NCBI RefSeq assembly: GCF_009857505.1
Contig: NZ_WWCP01000044.1
Location: 1 to 35,381 of the forward strand
DNA: 35,381 bases
Source: Duganella lactea
GTDB taxonomy: Bacteria; Pseudomonadota; Gammaproteobacteria; Burkholderiales; Burkholderiaceae_D
Reading direction: 5' to 3'
The position numbers were made by a program, and so were the translations under genes. Position 1 is the stretch's first letter, and each line of letters opens with the position of its first letter. This document shows positions 1 to 7,282 of this stretch, piece after piece. The notes beneath the pieces were generated by a model. The model saw nothing but the letters and a program-made list of their open reading frames with translations. It made no database searches and was not told where the DNA came from.

Positions 1-79
1 CGGTGTCAGGTCTGACATTCGCACACGGGCTCAACTGCTCCGCAGTTGAGCCCGTGTGCGAATGTCAGACCTGACACCG
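1..79. repeat. 79-bp perfect inverted repeat
   Basis: Positions 1-38 and 42-79 are exact reverse complements separated by the 3-nt loop TCC. The outer ends read CGGTGTCAGGTCTGACA and the inner arms end in CAACTGC/GCAGTTG. As RNA it would form a very stable hairpin, but no T-run follows directly, so it is not a typical intrinsic terminator. The outer segment contains a nested short palindrome, TGTCAGGTCTGACA. Size and perfection suit a REP/MITE-like dispersed element. The left edge of the window cuts the context, so an upstream partner cannot be excluded. Confidence 0.85.
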
Positions 80-83
80 TATT

Positions 84-99
84 TAAACTTTTTAGTTTA
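84..99. promoter_or_regulatory. AT-rich palindrome upstream of the MFS gene
   Basis: TAAACT and AGTTTA form a perfect 6-bp inverted repeat around TTTT. It sits about 35 bp before the MFS start, in the only AT-rich stretch between the 79-bp palindrome and the gene. It could be an operator for the downstream-encoded winged-helix regulator. It could equally be part of the promoter or a weak terminator-like hairpin of the preceding element. Function is inferred from position only. Confidence 0.35.
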
Positions 100-131
100 C
101 TTATTACAGAGCTGCGGCTACAGTGGAGGGC

Positions 132-1349
132 ATGAAAACTTCTCTGCTCATCTTTTCCGCTTGCCTGCTGGCCTTACTTTCCACCGTCGGCGCGGCACTG
201 CCTTATCCGATTCTGCCGCCGCTGTTCGCCGATGGTTCGGCCAACGGCTTGAATACCTTCCTCGGTCTGCCGCCGAAGCTGCTGTTCGGCCTGGCGCTGA
301 CGATCAATCCGATCGGCCTGCTGATCGGCTCCGCCCTGCTCGGGCCGATGTCCGACCGCTACGGCCGCCGCCCGGTGCTGCTGCTTACCTCGGTCGGCGC
401 CGCCATCGGCCATGCCATCACCGCCGCCGCGCTGCTGCTCGAATCCTATCCGCTGTTCATCGTCGCCCGCTTCGCCACCGGCTTGTTGGAAGGCAGCGGC
501 TCGGTGGCGCGCGCGCTGCTGGCCGATCGTCTCGATGGCGAGCTGCGCCGCAAGGCGCTGTCGTGGCTCAACGGCGCCTTCTACATGGGCTGGCTGGCCG
601 GTCCGCTGTTGGCCGGCGCCACGCTGCAATTCGGCATCACCACGCCGTTCTGGGTGGCGGTCGCCGCCCTGCTGCTGGTCGCCGCGCTGGTGGCCGCCAC
701 GCTGCCGCCCGAAGCGCCTACCGGCGCCACCACCTCCTGGTGGCAGGTGGCGCGCGACCGCCATGCGCTCAATCTGCTGCGCGAGCCGGATCTGCGCGGC
801 CTGTTCATCATCACCCTGGCCTACACCTGCGGCGTCACCGGCTTCTACGAGTTCTACCCGCTGTGGCTGGTGGAGGTGCCGGGCTACGGCGCCCAGGGCA
901 TCGCCTGGATCACCGCCGCCATGTGCGCGGTAATGACCGCCACCACCATCGTCGCCGGCCGGCCGTTCAACGGCGAGCCGCTGGCGCGCGCGCGCCGCTA
1001 CGCGTTCGCCGTGGCCGCCATCATTGGGGCACTGGCCGTCAGCAACGCCAGCATCGGCATCCTGTGCATCATCGTGTACGGCATACCGCACGCGTTCTAC
1101 AACGCCATCGTTCCCAACTACTGCGCCGAGCGCTTCGGCGGCGCCCACGGCCAGGGCGCGGTCATGGGACTGATTTCCACCACCTTCTGCCTGGCCAACA
1201 TCCTCATGGCGCTGGCCGGCGCGGTGCTGACGCTGATCGACACCCGCCTGATCCTGCTGCTGGGCGCCGGCCTGACCGCCTGGTCGGCCTGGCGCATGCG
1301 GGGCTGGCAGCGCAGCATGCAGGTGCCGGTGGCGGGAGCACTGCCATGA
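132..1349 (+). CDS. MFS transporter, 12-TM drug/siderophore-type
   Basis: Predicted inner-membrane major facilitator of about 405 residues. The N-terminus is a hydrophobic helix (MKTSLLIFSACLLALLSTVG). A classic MFS motif A, GPMSDRYGRRPVLL, follows in the loop between helices 2 and 3, and alternating hydrophobic segments continue to the C-terminus. ATG 132 is chosen because the protein then begins at the first helix; GTG 123 would add three residues, and the GGAGGG at 125-130 is unusually close to ATG 132. The stop overlaps the next start as ATGA, so the regulator downstream is translationally coupled. Given the Fur-boxed siderophore receptor next door, moving a siderophore across the inner membrane is a reasonable but unproven role. 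A drug exporter is the main alternative. Confidence 0.85.
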   Translation: MKTSLLIFSACLLALLSTVGAALPYPILPPLFADGSANGLNTFLGLPPKLLFGLALTINPIGLLIGSALLGPMSDRYGRRPVLLLTSVGAAIGHAITAAALLLESYPLFIVARFATGLLEGSGSVARALLADRLDGELRRKALSWLNGAFYMGWLAGPLLAGATLQFGITTPFWVAVAALLLVAALVAATLPPEAPTGATTSWWQVARDRHALNLLREPDLRGLFIITLAYTCGVTGFYEFYPLWLVEVPGYGAQGIAWITAAMCAVMTATTIVAGRPFNGEPLARARRYAFAVAAIIGALAVSNASIGILCIIVYGIPHAFYNAIVPNYCAERFGGAHGQGAVMGLISTTFCLANILMALAGAVLTLIDTRLILLLGAGLTAWSAWRMRGWQRSMQVPVAGALP

Positions 1350-1966
1350 ACACCGCCGAACAGACGCTGTTTCTGATCAAGACGCGCGGGCCGCAAACCG
1401 CGCAGCAACTGGCCGCCCTGCTCAACATCACGTCGATGGGCGCGCGCAAGCAGCTCGAAGCGTGGCAGGAAAAAGGCTTGCTCACCTATGAGGACGTGGC
1501 CGACAAGCCCGGCCGCCCGGCGCGCCGCTGGCTGCTGACCGAGGCCGGCCACGCCCGCTTCCCCGACCGCCATGCCGAGCTGACCGTGCAATTGATCGAC
1601 CAGGTGCGCGGCCTGTTCGGCGACGCCGGCCTCGACAAGCTGATCGCCGCGCGTGAACAGGCCAGCGAGCGCGAGTACCGCCAGCACCTGGCCGCCAGCC
1701 GCAATCTGCCCGAGCGCGTGCAAGCGCTGGTCCAGGCGCGCAGCGCCGAAGGCTATATGGCCGAAGTCGAGCAACGGGAGGACGGCAGCCTGCTGCTGGT
1801 GGAAAACCACTGTCCGATCTGCGCCGCCGCCAAACAATGTCAGAAATTCTGCCGTTCGGAGCTGGAATTGTTCCAGCGCGTGCTGGGTCCCGACTGTTCC
1901 GTCGGACGCATAGAGCACATGCTGGCGGGTGCGCGCCGTTGCGTGTATGTTATTAAGCAATTATAA
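1346..1966 (+). CDS. Cys-rich winged-helix transcriptional regulator (SufR-like, ArsR/DeoR-type)
   Basis: A protein of 206 residues. Residues 5-65 form a winged helix-turn-helix: QTAQQLAALLNITSMGARKQL is followed by a wing ending KPGRPARRWLLT. The C-terminal part carries the cysteines C156, C159, C165, C169, C184 and C199 within the pattern ENHCPICAAAKQCQKFC...GPDC...RRC. This is the family hallmark of regulators related to cyanobacterial SufR, in which cysteines ligate an iron-sulfur cluster. The start overlaps the MFS stop (ATGA), so the two are one operon, and the next gene is a siderophore receptor. An iron or redox-responsive role is therefore likely. Which cysteines bind a cofactor, and the target promoters, cannot be read from sequence. 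Confidence 0.85.
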   Translation: MNTAEQTLFLIKTRGPQTAQQLAALLNITSMGARKQLEAWQEKGLLTYEDVADKPGRPARRWLLTEAGHARFPDRHAELTVQLIDQVRGLFGDAGLDKLIAAREQASEREYRQHLAASRNLPERVQALVQARSAEGYMAEVEQREDGSLLLVENHCPICAAAKQCQKFCRSELELFQRVLGPDCSVGRIEHMLAGARRCVYVIKQL

Positions 1967-1980
1967 TAAGAATCATTATC
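1962..1980. promoter_or_regulatory. Fur box upstream of the siderophore receptor
   Basis: TATAATAAGAATCATTATC matches the 19-bp Fur consensus GATAATGATAATCATTATC at 16 of 19 positions, including an intact right half. It overlaps the stop codon of the regulator gene and lies about 40 bp before the receptor start. A further AT-rich segment (CATTTGCATTCTTATT) follows at 1980-1995 and could hold a second half-site or the -10 region. Fe(II)-Fur binding here would repress the receptor when iron is sufficient. Confidence 0.85.
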
Positions 1981-2020
1981 ATTTGCATTCTTATTCAATA
2001 ACAACGAAACGGAACCCCGC

Positions 2021-4147
2021 ATGCCCGCTCATCTGCCCAATCATCCCCCCCTGCCTCTGCGTCCCCTGCTGCTGGCGCTGTCGTTGATGTCTTCCAGCCA
2101 CGCTGTTGCCGGTGACGCCGACACCGCCGCCCCGGAAGCCCAACTGCAAACCGTCACCGTGACCGGCACGGCGGACCAGGACGCCTACACCGCCCGCGCC
2201 ACCAGGTCGGCCGGCAAGCTGGAACTGTCGTTGCGCGAAACCCCGCAGTCGGTCTCGGTGATCACCCGCGCGCGGATGGACGATTTCAAGCTGGACAATA
2301 TCAACCAGGTGCTGGCCAGCACCACCGGCGTCACCGTCGAGCAGGTGGAAACCAGCCGTACCTACTACACCGCGCGCGGCTTCGACATCGTCAACTTCCA
2401 GTATGACGGGGTCGGCATGCCGCAGGTGTTCGGCAACGTCCAGGGTGACCTCGACACCGCGCTGTACGAGCGTATCGACGTGGTGCGCGGCGCCAACGGT
2501 CTGATGACCTCAACCGGCAATCCATCGGCCACCATCAACTTCATCCGCAAGCGCCCGGCCGCCAGCCTCCAGGCCAGCGCCAGCCTGACGCTCGGCGCGT
2601 GGAACAAGCGTCGCGTCGAGGGCGATGTCAGCACCCCGCTGAACGACAGCGGCAGCGTGGCCGGCCGCGTGGTGCTGGTGCATGACCAAAGCGATTCCTA
2701 TATCGACCGCTACGCGCCGAAAAAAAATGTGGCTTACGCCGTGGTCGACGCCCACCTGAGCCGCGATACGCTGCTGACCATCGGCCACACCTACGAAGCC
2801 AACCGCATCGATAGCCCGATGTGGGGCGCGCTGCCGCTGTACTACAGCGATGGCACGCCGACCAACTACCCGGTCGGCACCAGCACCTCGGCCGACTGGT
2901 CGCGCTGGGACAGCACCACCAACAGCACGTTTGCGGAACTCACCCACCACCTGGGTCAGGGCTGGAACGTGCAGGGCACGCTGACCTATGTCGATTACAA
3001 GTCGGACTCCGACCTGCAATACGTCTACGGCACGCCGGTCAAGGGCGTTGGCGGCGGCCTGTACGCCTATCCGTCGCAGTACATCGCGGCGCAACAGCAG
3101 AAACTGGCCGATCTCGCGGTCGACGGCAAGTTCACGCTGGGCGGCCGCACGCACGAACTCAGCTTCGGCTACAGCTACGCCAACTCCAGGCTGACCGACC
3201 GCTCCAACTACGGCCAGGGCATCGGCACCGAACTGCCGGGCCAGAGCGCGTTTGACGGCCGCTATCCAAAGCCCAGCTTCGACGCCAGCGTCGACGGCAG
3301 CCGCTATGACGACACGCGCAACACCCTGTTCCTGGCGACGCGCCTGAACCTGGCCGACGACTGGAAACTGCTGGGCGGCCTGAACCACACCCGCGCCAGC
3401 AGCAGCGGCAATTCCTATGGCACCAGCAAATACAAGTCGGCCACCAAGACCACGCCCTACGTCGGCGTGGTGTACGACATCAACCGGGAGTGGTCGGCCT
3501 ACGCCAGCCACACCCGGATTTTCAATCCGCAAAGCGAGATCGACGCCAGCGGCGCGCCGCTGGCCGCGGTCGAAGGCAAGACCACCGAGGCCGGCGTCAA
3601 GGCCGCCTTCTTCGACAACCGGCTGAACGCCTCGGGCGCCGTCTTCAAAACCAGCCAGGACAACACCGCCGAAGCCGCCGGCAAGATCGGCGCCAAAACC
3701 TACTACCGCGGCGTGAATGCGCAATCGGCAGGCATTGAGTTCGATCTGTCGGGCCAATTGTCCAAGGGCTGGCAGGCCAGCGCCGGCATCACTCGCCTGA
3801 GCTCGCTAAAAGGCGACCAGGGCCAGGCGGTGCGCACCTACGTTCCACGCACCACCGCCCGCCTTAATACCACCTACCAGGTGCCGGCCCTGCCGGCGCT
3901 GAAAGTGGGCGCCACGCTGGCATGGCAGAGCGAAACCTCGATCGACCAGATCGCGGGCGTGCGCACCGTGCAATCGTCGTATGCCACACTGGGCCTGATG
4001 GCGCGCTACCAGATCGATCAACACCTGGCGCTGTCGGTCAACCTCAACAACGTCAACGACAAGCAGCATCTGACCAGCCTGTACTGGACCCAGGCCTACT
4101 ACGCCGCGCCGCGCAACGGCAGCGCGACGCTGAGCTGGAGCTACTAA
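2021..4147 (+). CDS. TonB-dependent siderophore receptor
   Basis: An outer-membrane receptor of 708 residues, in the FhuE/FpvA-type siderophore group. A signal peptide ends near HAVAG at residue 31. A TonB-box-like TVTVTG follows at about 44-49. The plug domain spans roughly 65-170 and has typical features: LRETPQSVSVITRARM, the TTGVTVE segment, ARGFDI and ERIDVVRGANGLM. A 22-strand barrel makes up the rest and ends with the aromatic terminus WSY. There is no N-terminal STN signalling domain, so it is a transporter rather than a transducer controlling a FecI-type sigma factor. The Fur box at 1962 indicates iron repression. The siderophore cannot be named; hydroxamates are typical ligands of this group. 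No siderophore biosynthesis gene lies nearby, which suits a xenosiderophore receptor. Confidence 0.93.
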   Translation: MPAHLPNHPPLPLRPLLLALSLMSSSHAVAGDADTAAPEAQLQTVTVTGTADQDAYTARATRSAGKLELSLRETPQSVSVITRARMDDFKLDNINQVLASTTGVTVEQVETSRTYYTARGFDIVNFQYDGVGMPQVFGNVQGDLDTALYERIDVVRGANGLMTSTGNPSATINFIRKRPAASLQASASLTLGAWNKRRVEGDVSTPLNDSGSVAGRVVLVHDQSDSYIDRYAPKKNVAYAVVDAHLSRDTLLTIGHTYEANRIDSPMWGALPLYYSDGTPTNYPVGTSTSADWSRWDSTTNSTFAELTHHLGQGWNVQGTLTYVDYKSDSDLQYVYGTPVKGVGGGLYAYPSQYIAAQQQKLADLAVDGKFTLGGRTHELSFGYSYANSRLTDRSNYGQGIGTELPGQSAFDGRYPKPSFDASVDGSRYDDTRNTLFLATRLNLADDWKLLGGLNHTRASSSGNSYGTSKYKSATKTTPYVGVVYDINREWSAYASHTRIFNPQSEIDASGAPLAAVEGKTTEAGVKAAFFDNRLNASGAVFKTSQDNTAEAAGKIGAKTYYRGVNAQSAGIEFDLSGQLSKGWQASAGITRLSSLKGDQGQAVRTYVPRTTARLNTTYQVPALPALKVGATLAWQSETSIDQIAGVRTVQSSYATLGLMARYQIDQHLALSVNLNNVNDKQHLTSLYWTQAYYAAPRNGSATLSWSY

Positions 4148-4186
4148 GCGGCACAATCGTTTGTCCACCATGATAACCGGGGCAAA

Positions 4187-4203
4187 CGCCGCAGGCTGCG
4201 GCG
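4187..4203. terminator. GC-rich hairpin between convergent genes
   Basis: CGCCGCAG and CTGCGGCG are perfect reverse complements around a single G, in the 72-nt gap where the receptor gene and the minus-strand GGDEF-EAL gene converge. There is no T-run on either side, so intrinsic termination would be weak. The effective loop needs some bases to open. A bidirectional transcription roadblock is the likeliest reading. Confidence 0.4.
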
Positions 4204-4219
4204 GCCTGGGCCAACAAGC

Positions 4220-6847
4220 TCACGCCACCGCCGTCAGCAAACGAGGCCTTGCGCCAGAGCTGAGCAGGCTTGCCAGTTGCTCCGGCGGCAGCGGACGGCT
4301 GAACAGATAGCCCTGCATCTCGTCGCAGCCGTTCTCGCACAGGAAGGCGCGTTGCTGTTCGGTCTCCACCCCTTCCGCAATCACCCGCAGCTTGAGGCGG
4401 TGGGCCAGACTGATGATGGAACTGGCGATCGCCTCGTCGCCGCTGCCGTTGCCCAGATCGCGCACAAAGGACTTGTCGATCTTCAGCGTCGAAATCGGGA
4501 AGGACTTCAGCGCCGACAGACTGGAATAGCCGGTACCGAAATCGTCGATCGACAGCGACGCGCCCATCGCCTTCACCATCGCCATCTTGGCCACTGCCTG
4601 CTGCAGGTCGCGCATGATCACGCCCTCAGTCACTTCCAGCTCCAGCCATTCGGCCGCCAGGCCGGCGTCGGCCAGCGCACGCTGCACGCGCTGCACCAGC
4701 TGCGGCTCTTCGAACTGGCGCGGCGACACGTTGACCGAGACGCGCAGCGGCGGCAGGCCGGCGTCCTGCCAGGCGCGGTTCTGCGCGCAGGCGGTGCGCA
4801 ACACCCAGTCGCCCAGCGCGATAATCAGGCCACTCTCCTCGGCCAACGGAATAAACCGGTCCGGCCCGACCATGCCATGCTCCGGATGCTGCCAGCGCAC
4901 CAGCGCCTCGACGCCGAACACCTGGCCGGTGTGCAGATCGACCTTGGGCTGATACAGCAGGTGGAACTGGTCCTCCTCCAGCGCGCGGCGCAGGCCCTCC
5001 AGCAGCAGCAGCTTTTCCTCGATGCTGGCGTTCATTTCGCGCGTGTAGAACTGGATGTTGTTCTTGCCCAGCTCCTTGGCACGGTACATCGCGGCGTCGG
5101 CGTTCTTCAACAGCAGTCCGGCATCGTCGCCATCGTCCGGATACACGGCCACGCCGATGCTGCAGCTGACCTGCACATCCTGCCCGCTAACGCTGACCGA
5201 GCGCAGCACCGCCTCGCGCACCCGCTCCAGCACCAGCGCCGCGTCGTCCGCCGCCTCGGTCTCGTTCAGCAACAGCACGAATTCGTCGCCGCCGAAGCGG
5301 CCCACGGTATCGCTGGCGCCCAGGCAACCGGACATGCGGCTGGCCACCACCTTCAGCAGCTCGTCGCCGGCGTTGTGTCCCAGGCCATCGTTGACCAGCT
5401 TGAAGCCGTCCAGATCGATGAAGGCCACCATGACCGAGCCGCCATGGCGGCGCACCTGGGCGATGGTCTGGTCGAGCCGGTCGCCAATCAGACTGCGGTT
5501 TGGCAGGCCGGTGAGCATGTCGTGATGCGCCAGATGCAGCATGCGCTCCTCGGCCAGCTTGCGCTCCGAAATATCGCGCACGATGGCCACCACCCCGCCC
5601 TGTACCGCCACCGCCTGCTGATGCAGCCAGCGCGCGCGCAGCTGCGGCGCGCTGTTCTGCCACTCCTGTTCATGCATGCCGCCCATCCGCATCACCTGCG
5701 TCAGATGGCGCAGCATGCCGTTCTCGCGCGCCTGCGGAATCAGCGTGCACAGGGTGGAGCTGCACAGCTGGGCCTTGCTGCTGCCGGTCATCTGCATCGC
5801 GCGCTGGTTGGCGTCGACGATGCGGAAGTCGACGATCACACCGTCGCTGTCGCGCACCTCGCGCATGACGAAGAAGGCGTCCAGGCTGGCCGCCGATGCC
5901 GCCGCATACGTCTCCTGCGCGCGCCGCATGCGTTCGCGCGTGCGGGCGCCCTGCCACGACCAGAGCCACAGCGAACCGGTGATGAACAGCAGCGCGCCGC
6001 TGAGGATCGTCGCCTCCCACAGTTTTTCACGGCGACGGCCCTCAAAGCCGGCCATCAGCTCGCGCTCGTCCAGTCCCACCAGCACATTCAGCGCGATGCC
6101 ATGCAGTTCGCGCATGCCGCTATAGCGGCCGCCGATGGCGTTGGCCGCGGTGCCGAGGCGCTGGCCGAAGGACAAGGTGTCGCCGGTGCGCAGCGCGCGC
6201 ACCACGCCGTCGGTGCCGACCAGGCCGAGCATGCCGCGCTCGCCCAGGCGGCTGCGCTCATAGCCGCTGGTAAAATAGGCCGGATCGGTTTCCACCACCA
6301 CGATGCCGGCGAATTGGCCGTCGGCGTCTTCCAGCCGGCGCGTAAAATGCAGATGCCATTCGCTGTTGGCGGCGTCGCGCAGCACCGGGCTGACGAAGAC
6401 GGCGCCGCTGTCGCGCTGCTGGTGAACCTTGAAGTAGCCCTGATCCGCCACCGAGATCGACAGCGCGCGCGGATTGCTGGCCACCGTCATGCCGTTGCGG
6501 TCGACGATGCTGACCACGAACACCACGCCCGGCGGCAGCAAGCCTTCGCGCCCCAGTTCCGGCAAGGCGCCCAGCGCGCCCTTGCGCTCGACCGCGTACT
6601 TCAGCATGCGCAAGGTCTGGTCGATGCCGTCGATGCTGCGCGCCACCTGCGCCTCATAAGTGCCCAGCATTTCATGCAGCGAGTCGACCGCCGCCTGGCG
6701 CGCATGTTCGCGCTCGGCGTCAATCTCGTGGAACGTCACCGCCCACAGCGCGGCCAGCAGCAGCAAGGCAAACAGCGGCAGCGACACATGGGTGTCCAGG
6801 CCGCGCCGCAGCCAGCGCGCGCGCCGGGTTTCCCGGATCGTGTTCAT
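4220..6847 (-). CDS. Cache-PAS-GGDEF-EAL cyclic-di-GMP signalling protein
   Basis: An inner-membrane protein of 875 residues. A membrane helix lies at about 22-40, followed by a periplasmic Cache-like sensor at about 42-278 (VVFVVSIVDRNGMTVASN, ...DQGYFK) and a second helix at about 280-297. A PAS domain spans about 310-430. The GGDEF domain (about 435-605) has an intact GGDEF at 519-523. The EAL domain (about 615-865) has E647-A648-L649 and the conserved DDFGTGYSSL and IAEGVETEQQ segments. Both catalytic signatures look intact, so it could make and degrade c-di-GMP; which activity dominates is not readable. The start codon overlaps the stop of the upstream PstS-like gene (ATGA), which points to translational coupling. 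The periplasmic partner may feed its signal to the Cache domain. Confidence 0.95.
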   Translation of the reverse strand: MNTIRETRRARWLRRGLDTHVSLPLFALLLLAALWAVTFHEIDAEREHARQAAVDSLHEMLGTYEAQVARSIDGIDQTLRMLKYAVERKGALGALPELGREGLLPPGVVFVVSIVDRNGMTVASNPRALSISVADQGYFKVHQQRDSGAVFVSPVLRDAANSEWHLHFTRRLEDADGQFAGIVVVETDPAYFTSGYERSRLGERGMLGLVGTDGVVRALRTGDTLSFGQRLGTAANAIGGRYSGMRELHGIALNVLVGLDERELMAGFEGRRREKLWEATILSGALLFITGSLWLWSWQGARTRERMRRAQETYAAASAASLDAFFVMREVRDSDGVIVDFRIVDANQRAMQMTGSSKAQLCSSTLCTLIPQARENGMLRHLTQVMRMGGMHEQEWQNSAPQLRARWLHQQAVAVQGGVVAIVRDISERKLAEERMLHLAHHDMLTGLPNRSLIGDRLDQTIAQVRRHGGSVMVAFIDLDGFKLVNDGLGHNAGDELLKVVASRMSGCLGASDTVGRFGGDEFVLLLNETEAADDAALVLERVREAVLRSVSVSGQDVQVSCSIGVAVYPDDGDDAGLLLKNADAAMYRAKELGKNNIQFYTREMNASIEEKLLLLEGLRRALEEDQFHLLYQPKVDLHTGQVFGVEALVRWQHPEHGMVGPDRFIPLAEESGLIIALGDWVLRTACAQNRAWQDAGLPPLRVSVNVSPRQFEEPQLVQRVQRALADAGLAAEWLELEVTEGVIMRDLQQAVAKMAMVKAMGASLSIDDFGTGYSSLSALKSFPISTLKIDKSFVRDLGNGSGDEAIASSIISLAHRLKLRVIAEGVETEQQRAFLCENGCDEMQGYLFSRPLPPEQLASLLSSGARPRLLTAVA

Positions 6848-7272
6848 GGCGTCACCTGGATGGCCTTGACGCTGGCATCCAGCGCCGACCTGTCGATGTA
6901 GGCGATCATGGCCGGATTGTCGGCCACCATGCGCCGCACGGCGGCGCTGTCGGGCAGCTCGCGCGGCGGCCGGCCACGGCCGGTGAACACCATCTTGGTC
7001 CAGTAGGATTTCATCAGCACCGGCGAACGCGCCGCCACCGTGCGGTAAAAGTCATCGCGCAGCGGGCTGCCGAGCGGCAGATCGAGCGCCTGGGCCTCCT
7101 CGCCGCCGGGAAAGCGGCCGGTCTGCGCCAGGAAGATCGCCGCCACCTGGTCGGCGCGCATGGCGGTGAGCGGATTTTTGGCCGAGACGATGACAACGAA
7201 GTCGGCGCCTAGCGCCACGCCGCCACACGACAGCAGCAGCGCCAGACAGCAGCGGATCAATAATTTCCCCAT
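6844..7272 (-). CDS. small PstS-like periplasmic phosphate/anion-binding protein
   Basis: Predicted 142-residue secreted protein. The signal peptide runs MGKLLIRCCLALLLSCGGVA to about ALGA-DF. The mature part begins with strand VVIVSAKNPL and then has RADQVAAIFLAQTGRFPGG, SPLRDDFY, SYWTKMVFTGRGRPP and a C-terminal NPAMIAYI. This order is typical of short PstS-like domains, where a glycine- and arginine-containing loop would contact an oxyanion. At about 120 mature residues it is much shorter than true PstS (about 320), and no ABC permease is nearby, so it is more likely a sensing accessory than a transport component. ATG 7272 is chosen because it precedes the signal peptide; the frame is open to 7308. 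The stop overlaps the next start as ATGA. Confidence 0.8.
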   Translation of the reverse strand: MGKLLIRCCLALLLSCGGVALGADFVVIVSAKNPLTAMRADQVAAIFLAQTGRFPGGEEAQALDLPLGSPLRDDFYRTVAARSPVLMKSYWTKMVFTGRGRPPRELPDSAAVRRMVADNPAMIAYIDRSALDASVKAIQVTP

Positions 7273-7282
7273 GGCGCCGGCC

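Noticed and set aside
1..79. Reading the edge palindrome as an intrinsic terminator
   Set aside because: There is no immediate T-run, and the 38-bp perfect stem is far longer than typical terminators.
56..1345. Open frame running into the winged-helix regulator from inside the palindrome
   Set aside because: The frame crosses the MFS gene out of phase with Arg/Ala-rich translation. The regulator's domain begins exactly at ATG 1346.
4277..6901. An 874-codon open frame on the plus strand opposite the c-di-GMP gene
   Set aside because: Its translation is rich in His, Gln, Arg and Ala with no recognisable domain. It mirrors the minus-strand gene, whose domains are all recognisable. Long antisense frames are common at this GC content.
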